In this document: in pieces, positions 14,382 to 18,881 of the stretch
Numbering within the stretch: position 1 is the stretch's first letter
How the letters are laid out: each line of letters begins with the position of its first letter
DNA from: Rhodobiaceae bacterium
GTDB taxonomy: Bacteria; Pseudomonadota; Alphaproteobacteria; RS24
NCBI GenBank assembly: GCA_002683515.1
Contig: NYTN01000077.1
Coordinates: forward strand, 1 to 18,881
Direction: 5' to 3'
DNA: 18,881 nucleotides
Program-made: the position numbers and the translations under genes
The notes under the pieces: generated by a model
The model's input: the letters and a program-made list of their open reading frames with translations, nothing else
Database searches by the model: none
What the model was told of the DNA's origin: nothing

Positions 14382-15512
14382 ATGAGTGAAACCGGTTTGA
14401 AAAAAGTGAATGTGAGCCTTCCCGGTTCTACTAACATTAATAGAAGTTACGATATCCATATCGGTTCGGGGCTATTGGGGTCTTGCGCGTCATTAATTTC
14501 ACCATTACTGAAACGCGATTTCGTTGCCATTGTGACTGATGAAAATGTTGCTAAGTCACATCTTGAAGGTTTGACCCAAACGCTAGACAGAGCTGGAATT
14601 ACTCATGTCATAAAAGTTATGCCGCCCGGTGAGGCTAGCAAAAGCTTTACAGGGCTAGAAACACTCATGCACTGGTTATTGGATAATAAAGTCGAACGGC
14701 AGGATATGGTAATTGCGCTCGGCGGCGGTGTAATTGGCGATTTAACAGGATTTGCGGCTGCAACACTTCGGCGAGGCGTAAGGTTCACGCAAATACCTAC
14801 AACTTTACTTGCACAAGTTGATAGTTCAGTCGGCGGCAAAACCGGAATTAATGTCCCACAGGGGAAAAATCTTGTTGGCGCTTTTCAACAACCCTCTCTG
14901 GTTCTAGCCGACATTAATATCTTGCAAACATTACCGGATAGAGAATTCCGAGCAGGCTATGCAGAGATTGTGAAATATGCAGCAATTTGTGACCGACCTT
15001 TTTTTGATTGGCTGGAAGATAATCTTGAAGCACTCAACAATCGAAATAATGATGCCTTGAGCTTCGCTATCGCCAAAAGCTGTAAAACCAAAGCTGATAT
15101 TGTAGCTCAAGATGAAAAAGAACATGGCGCACGTGCATTACTCAATCTGGGGCATACCTTTGCGCATGCTTATGAAAACCTGACTGGGTATTCAGAGAAT
15201 TTATTACATGGCGAGGCCGTCGGTCTCGGCATAGCACAAGCGGTTCAACTTTCTGCTCATCTTGGCATATGTCCTGAAGCGGATGCACAAGCATTGGTAA
15301 ATCATCTTGCCAAGGCTGGGCTCCCTGTTTCTCAAGCAGATATAAAAGGTGGCCCTTTTAAAGCAACTGAACTAGTCAATGCCATGGCGCAGGATAAGAA
15401 AGTCAGTCAAGGCGTGATGACTTTTATCCTTATGAGAGCAATTGGCGGGGCATTTATTACTAATGAAGTATCAGACTCACAGTTAACAGCGTTTTTACAA
15501 AATCAGGGTTAA
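14382..15512 (+). CDS. aroB: AroB, 3-dehydroquinate synthase
   Basis: AroB converts DAHP to 3-dehydroquinate, using NAD and a divalent metal; cytosolic, second step of the shikimate pathway. At 376 residues it has normal length. The NAD-binding region includes VTDENVAKSH and PPGEASKS. The glycine-rich loop is ALGGGVIGDLTGFAAATLRR (112-131), and IPTTLLAQVDSSVGGKTGIN follows. Metal ligands are present: Glu195 in AGYAEIVKY, His258 in NLGHTFAHA and His276 in LLHGEAVGLG. The ATG directly follows the aroK stop with no spacer, which indicates translational coupling, and corC begins two bases after its own stop. The aroK-aroB pair is the standard arrangement; an added corC is common in alphaproteobacteria. 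Confidence 0.98.
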   Translation: MSETGLKKVNVSLPGSTNINRSYDIHIGSGLLGSCASLISPLLKRDFVAIVTDENVAKSHLEGLTQTLDRAGITHVIKVMPPGEASKSFTGLETLMHWLLDNKVERQDMVIALGGGVIGDLTGFAAATLRRGVRFTQIPTTLLAQVDSSVGGKTGINVPQGKNLVGAFQQPSLVLADINILQTLPDREFRAGYAEIVKYAAICDRPFFDWLEDNLEALNNRNNDALSFAIAKSCKTKADIVAQDEKEHGARALLNLGHTFAHAYENLTGYSENLLHGEAVGLGIAQAVQLSAHLGICPEADAQALVNHLAKAGLPVSQADIKGGPFKATELVNAMAQDKKVSQGVMTFILMRAIGGAFITNEVSDSQLTAFLQNQG

Positions 15513-15514
15513 TC

Positions 15515-16798
15515 ATGATCTCTTCTTTTCTTATTCTCGGACTGGTAATTCTGGTTCTAATATTATTGTCAGGATTTTTTTCCGGTTCTGAAACTGCCCT
15601 GACGGCTACATCACGCGCGCGCATGTATCAACTAGCTAAAGAAAATGATAAACGGGCCAAGTGGGTTAACAGTCTGCTGGCACAACATGAAAGATTGCTA
15701 AGTGCGATTTTGCTTGGCAACAATCTGGTCAACATCATGGCCTCCGCACTGGCAACATCTCTGTTCTTAAAACTCTTTGGGGACACTGGTGTCCTCTATG
15801 CCACGCTTGTAATGACCTGCATTGTAGTCATATTTGCAGAAGTACTCCCCAAGACCTATGCCATCCTAAACCCTGAGAACACATCTTTGCGCGTCGCTGG
15901 GATTATGCGTTTTGTTGTCTGGATTTTTGCGCCTTTCACGCTCGGTCTCAATTTCATAGCACGTGGAATTATGCGGCTTCTCGGCTTCAATGCCGATGAT
16001 GCAGGAAATATTTTACCCGCGCATGAAGAAATTAGAGGCGCGATTGACATGCATCACAGTACAGATGCAGTGACAAAAGGCGACCGCGACATGTTAGGCG
16101 GTATTCTGGACTTGAAAGACCTGACGCTTGAAGATGTCATGGTGCATCGTAAGGGCATGATGATGATTAATATTAGACTCAAGACAGAAGAAATCATTCG
16201 GAAAGTTTTAGATAGTCCACACACACGTATTCCATTCTGGGAAAATGAGATTGAAAATATTATCGGTATTTTACATGCCAAAGACTTATTACGTGCGCTT
16301 GCCTCATCTCCTGACGGGGCATGCAGTGTGGAAATACGTTCACTCATATCACCCCCTTGGTTTGTTCCTGAAACGACCTCCCTCGCTGAACAGCTCAACG
16401 CATTTCGGGCACGAAAGGCACATTTCGCTCTCGTCGTGGATGAATATGGCGGCTTAATGGGGCTCGTGACGCTAGAAGATATTCTTGAGGAAATTGTCGG
16501 TCAGATTGATGACGAACACGACAATAAAGAAAAAATCCTCATTCCCGCGGCAGATGGCAGTCTGTTAATTGATGGCGGCATGACAGTCCGGGATTTAAAC
16601 CGCGAAACGGGGTGGGATTTACCCGAAAATGAAGCCATTACTATTGCCGGATTGGTTATCCATGAAGCCAGAGCTATCCCTAAACCGGGACAAGTTTTCG
16701 TTTTTTATGGTTTTCGGATACGGATTATCTCACGCCATCGTAATCAGATTACCCAATTGGAAATCAAATCTGACAAAACTGTCTTGGACGAAACCTAA
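15515..16798 (+). CDS. CorC/HlyC-family CNNM transporter with CBS domains
   Basis: A 427-residue integral membrane protein of the CNNM/CorC (older name HlyC/CorC) family, members of which take part in Mg and Co efflux or homeostasis. The N-terminal CNNM (DUF21) domain has hydrophobic segments at about 5-22, 60-85, 92-112 and 128-150, with the family motif SGFFSGSETALTATSR (19-34) and AEVLPKTYAI (108-117). A CBS pair spans about 205-330, with the second CBS holding ALVVDEYGGLMGLVTLEDILEEIVGQI. A CorC_HlyC C-terminal domain covers about 345-420. It starts two bases after aroB and ends two bases before the convergent bolA stop, with no room for a terminator. The transported ion is inferred from the family only. 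Confidence 0.93.
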   Translation: MISSFLILGLVILVLILLSGFFSGSETALTATSRARMYQLAKENDKRAKWVNSLLAQHERLLSAILLGNNLVNIMASALATSLFLKLFGDTGVLYATLVMTCIVVIFAEVLPKTYAILNPENTSLRVAGIMRFVVWIFAPFTLGLNFIARGIMRLLGFNADDAGNILPAHEEIRGAIDMHHSTDAVTKGDRDMLGGILDLKDLTLEDVMVHRKGMMMINIRLKTEEIIRKVLDSPHTRIPFWENEIENIIGILHAKDLLRALASSPDGACSVEIRSLISPPWFVPETTSLAEQLNAFRARKAHFALVVDEYGGLMGLVTLEDILEEIVGQIDDEHDNKEKILIPAADGSLLIDGGMTVRDLNRETGWDLPENEAITIAGLVIHEARAIPKPGQVFVFYGFRIRIISRHRNQITQLEIKSDKTVLDET

Positions 16799-16800
16799 GC

Positions 16801-17082
16801 TTACGAGCCCTGTTTATCCTCAGATGGAGTTCTGACTTTTAAGTTAAGTGCATGAATTGGCCCTGCCAGTTCCTCGGACAGGCAATCATTAATCAACCTA
16901 TGTCGATCAATTCGGCTTAACCCGTCAAATACAGTTGAAGTAATTTTCACCCTGAAATGCGTTTCACCTCCGGGCCTTGCTCCTGCATGGCCCTTATGGA
17001 GGTGTGACTCATCTAATACATCTAACCGCTCAGGTGTAAAACATCCCTCAAGTTTCTTGATAATCTTATCAACTACTGCCAT
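16801..17082 (-). CDS. bolA: BolA family protein
   Basis: A 93-residue BolA-like protein. BolA proteins partner with monothiol glutaredoxins in Fe-S cluster traffic and iron sensing, and some act as DNA-binding regulators. The core is clear: DESHLHKGHAG (24-34), FRVKITSTVFDGLSRIDRHRLI (shown by FRVKITSTVFDGLS, 43-56), and GPIHALNL with the invariant His77. Cys14 near the N-terminus could also take part in cluster binding. AAGGAAG lies before the ATG at 17082. The gene is divergent from the J-domain gene across 95 bases, an arrangement seen across alphaproteobacteria. No glutaredoxin partner is present in this window. Confidence 0.95.
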   Translation of the reverse strand: MAVVDKIIKKLEGCFTPERLDVLDESHLHKGHAGARPGGETHFRVKITSTVFDGLSRIDRHRLINDCLSEELAGPIHALNLKVRTPSEDKQGS

Positions 17083-17128
17083 AAAGCTTCCTTAATTGTC
17101 TTATTGTCGATAACAAAGCAAATTGTTG

Positions 17129-17153
17129 AGATAAAAGACTGTTTTTTTTATCT
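17129..17153. promoter_or_regulatory. 8-bp inverted repeat between bolA and the J-domain gene
   Basis: Perfect arms AGATAAAA (17129-17136) and TTTTATCT (17146-17153) flank a 9-base spacer that contributes to a T8 tract. The dyad lies 25 to 49 bases upstream of the J-domain gene. With almost no G or C it is a poor terminator, so an operator is more likely if it has a role at all. Confidence 0.3.
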
Positions 17154-17177
17154 ACTGCAAACTAGATTATCAGTGTA

Positions 17178-17759
17178 ATGAACCTGAAATCAAAATATTT
17201 TGACTCAATACGCATTAGCAAAACTGGCGGCAACGAAGTTGAAGCTCAGGTTACCTGTGACTGGCCCGAGTGTAGCGAAGTTGGGTCCTATCCAGCACCC
17301 GCAGCTGAAGGCAGCACGGATAAGCGTTATTTCTGTCTTGAACATATTCGTACCTATAATCAGAGTTTCAACTTTTTCGAGGGCATGACCGAGGCTGATA
17401 TTGCAGCTTTTCAGAGAAGTGCGCGGACAGGTCATCGTCCTACATGGACTATGGGCGCGAACAGAAACACACCTGGTCAAAGCGGTAGCTGGCAATGGCA
17501 AGACCCCCTTGATCTCGTTTCTGAAGTCTCTAACGGAAAAGCACGTGCGCCGGTTAAACGAGCCTCATCCGGTCAAATACGTGCGCTTGAAGTGTTAGAG
17601 TTAGATGAACATGCTACGGCAGAAGAAATTAAAACGCGATATAAAGCCCGAATAAAAAAGTTTCACCCTGATGCCAATAGTGGTGATCGTAGCTATGAAG
17701 AAAAACTAAATAAGGTCATTCAAGCGTATAACTATTTAAAGGCTTCGGGCTTTTGTTAA
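17178..17759 (+). CDS. J-domain (DnaJ-like) protein with N-terminal Cys/His module
   Basis: A 193-residue protein with a J-domain at its C-terminus rather than the N-terminus. The J-domain spans about 135-190, with ALEVLELDEHATAEEIKTRY and the HPD motif at 163-165 that stimulates DnaK ATPase. The N-terminal part is conserved in the alphaproteobacterial family: KSKYFDSIRI (4-13), a Cys27/Cys32/Cys53/His56 set (TCDWPEC and FCLEHIRTYN) that could bind zinc, and NFFEGMT. It lacks the G/F and zinc-repeat regions of true DnaJ, so it is a specialised co-chaperone with unknown clients. The start at 17178 lacks a good Shine-Dalgarno but gives the family N-terminus. It lies 62 bases upstream of cobS, a common neighbourhood in the class. 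Confidence 0.9.
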   Translation: MNLKSKYFDSIRISKTGGNEVEAQVTCDWPECSEVGSYPAPAAEGSTDKRYFCLEHIRTYNQSFNFFEGMTEADIAAFQRSARTGHRPTWTMGANRNTPGQSGSWQWQDPLDLVSEVSNGKARAPVKRASSGQIRALEVLELDEHATAEEIKTRYKARIKKFHPDANSGDRSYEEKLNKVIQAYNYLKASGFC

Positions 17760-17821
17760 TCGTCTTCTGACCTAAGTAGTTTTCTATATTAATTTTTCGC
17801 GTTATAGATAAGGAACTTTAA

Positions 17822-18811
17822 ATGACTGCCGAAAGTAATTCCGATATGCCTAATGAACCCGACAGCTTAGTAAATGTCGGTGAAACTTTCGGGTTTGAAA
17901 GCTCGCTTAAAGTGCCTTCATTCTCTCAATCATGTGAATATGTTCCCGAACTCGACGAGGATTATCTTTTCGACCCACAAACGACCCGGGCGATACTTGC
18001 AGGTTTTGAAAACAATCGCCGTGTAATGGTGCAGGGCTTTCACGGAACGGGTAAATCCACCCATATTGAACAAATTGCCGCTCGTTTGAACTGGCCATGT
18101 GTCCGTATTAATCTGGATAGTCATGTCAGTCGGATTGATTTAATTGGTAAAGAAGCCATTGTCCTTCGCGATGGAAAACAAATTACCGAGTTTCAAGAGG
18201 GTATCCTGCCATGGGCACTGCAAAGACCTGTCGCGCTGGTCTTTGACGAATATGATGCTGGCCGCCCAGATGTTATGTTCGTTATTCAACGTATTCTGGA
18301 AGTATCCGGAAAGCTAACCTTGCTCGACCAAAATAAAGTTATCCGCCCGCACCCATGGTTTAGACTTTTTGCAACAACAAATACAATCGGACTTGGTGAT
18401 ACCTCTGGTCTATATCATGGTACTCAGCAGATTAACCAAGGCCAAATGGACAGATGGAACATTGTCACAAGCCTGAATTACCTCCCTCATGAGGAGGAAG
18501 TTAAAATTGTTCTCTCTAAAGAAAAAGGGTTCAATGATACTGAGGGTCAAAAGACGATTGCTTGTATGGTGCAAGTTGCCGACCTCACCCGTGCTGCATT
18601 TATTAATGGTGATATCTCAACCGTCATGTCGCCACGGACTGTTTTAACATGGGCTGAGAATTTTCGTATTTTTGAGGATATTGGCCTCGCTTTCCAACTA
18701 ACCTTCTTGAATAAATGTGACGAGCTCGAGCGCCCGACGGTAGCTGAATTTTACCAAAGGTGCTTTGGCGAAGACCTTCCCGAGAAGGCCGTTAACATTC
18801 TTGTTTCCTAA
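17822..18811 (+). CDS. cobS: CobS, AAA+ subunit of aerobic cobaltochelatase
   Basis: CobS is the MoxR-type AAA+ ATPase that with CobT drives CobN to insert cobalt into hydrogenobyrinate a,c-diamide in the aerobic cobalamin pathway. The 329-residue protein begins with a family-typical N-terminal segment (KVPSFSQSCEYVPELDEDYLF, abridged KVPSFSQSCEYVPELD at 30-45). Walker A is GFHGTGKST (72-80) and Walker B is ALVFDEYD (138-145). RLFATTNTIGLGDTSGLYHG is the sensor 1 region, and QGQMDRWNIV and MSPRTVLTW mark the arginine-finger and sensor 2 side. AAGGAAC lies before the ATG at 17822. The stop overlaps the cobT start by one base. CobN is not in the window, so full pathway capacity is inferred. Confidence 0.96.
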   Translation: MTAESNSDMPNEPDSLVNVGETFGFESSLKVPSFSQSCEYVPELDEDYLFDPQTTRAILAGFENNRRVMVQGFHGTGKSTHIEQIAARLNWPCVRINLDSHVSRIDLIGKEAIVLRDGKQITEFQEGILPWALQRPVALVFDEYDAGRPDVMFVIQRILEVSGKLTLLDQNKVIRPHPWFRLFATTNTIGLGDTSGLYHGTQQINQGQMDRWNIVTSLNYLPHEEEVKIVLSKEKGFNDTEGQKTIACMVQVADLTRAAFINGDISTVMSPRTVLTWAENFRIFEDIGLAFQLTFLNKCDELERPTVAEFYQRCFGEDLPEKAVNILVS

Positions 18812-18881
18812 TGACAGAAGAAACGATTGATAGGTTCAAAAGGGCTATCAGTCAGACCATACGGTCACTGGCTGAAAATGA
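18811..18881 (+). CDS. cobT: CobT, 5' end (cobaltochelatase subunit)
   Basis: Only 23 codons and two bases are visible before the window ends. The ATG uses the last A of the cobS stop (TAATG), which points to coupled translation. The peptide contains ERFKRA-like sequence (DRFKRAISQTIRSLAEN), matching the start of CobT, which partners CobS in the AAA+ chelatase motor. Identity rests on this short match and on the strict cobS-cobT order. Confidence 0.85.
   Translation, partial: MTEETIDRFKRAISQTIRSLAEN

Overview
The window is a gene-dense stretch of a bacterial chromosome, almost certainly from an alphaproteobacterium. The evidence is the set of proteins and their order: ubiG; the DUF1178/nitrilase pair; an NDUFAF5-type methyltransferase beside comF; parvulin-argJ-mutT divergent from secA; aroK-aroB-corC; and bolA / J-domain protein / cobS-cobT. 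These are familiar neighbourhoods in Rhodospirillales, Rhodobacterales and related lineages. The DNA is moderately AT-rich for that class, intergenic gaps are mostly short, and two or three loci look decayed. This fits a mildly reduced genome, perhaps marine, but the clade cannot be fixed from sequence alone.

Layout. 1-391: 3' end of ubiG (+). 392-834: the only gap above 300 bases; it has no convincing intact gene, but its minus strand carries out-of-frame ORF pieces that may be a gene remnant. 835-2097: DUF1178 and a nitrilase-family amidohydrolase (-). 2125-2894: comF broken by several frameshifts and an in-frame stop. 2971-3843: NDUFAF5-like methyltransferase (+). 3840-6425: mutT, argJ and a parvulin-type peptidyl-prolyl isomerase, one minus-strand operon read parvulin-argJ-mutT. 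6676-9330: secA (+). 9369-10328: accA (-). 10484-13617: a minus-strand operon of a 43-residue membrane protein, a 673-residue exported protein of unknown function, and a XerD-type recombinase. 13797-16798: aroK-aroB-corC (+), nearly without gaps. 16801-17082: bolA (-). 17178-18881: a J-domain protein, cobS and the start of cobT (+).

Functionally the window is core physiology: quinone and complex I biogenesis (ubiG, NDUFAF5 homolog), arginine synthesis (argJ), nucleotide sanitation (mutT), protein export and envelope folding (secA, parvulin), fatty-acid initiation (accA), chromosome dimer resolution (XerD), the shikimate pathway (aroK, aroB), an ion-transport-type membrane protein (CorC family), Fe-S-related BolA, and the cobaltochelatase subunits of aerobic cobalamin synthesis (cobS, cobT).

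I found no rRNA, tRNA, CRISPR array, insertion sequence, phage or defence module. The least explained parts are the 43-aa/673-aa/xerD operon, the NDUFAF5 homolog with an unrecognisable SAM glycine loop, and the decay zone at 392-2894. None is clearly a new system; the operon is the best candidate for undescribed biology.
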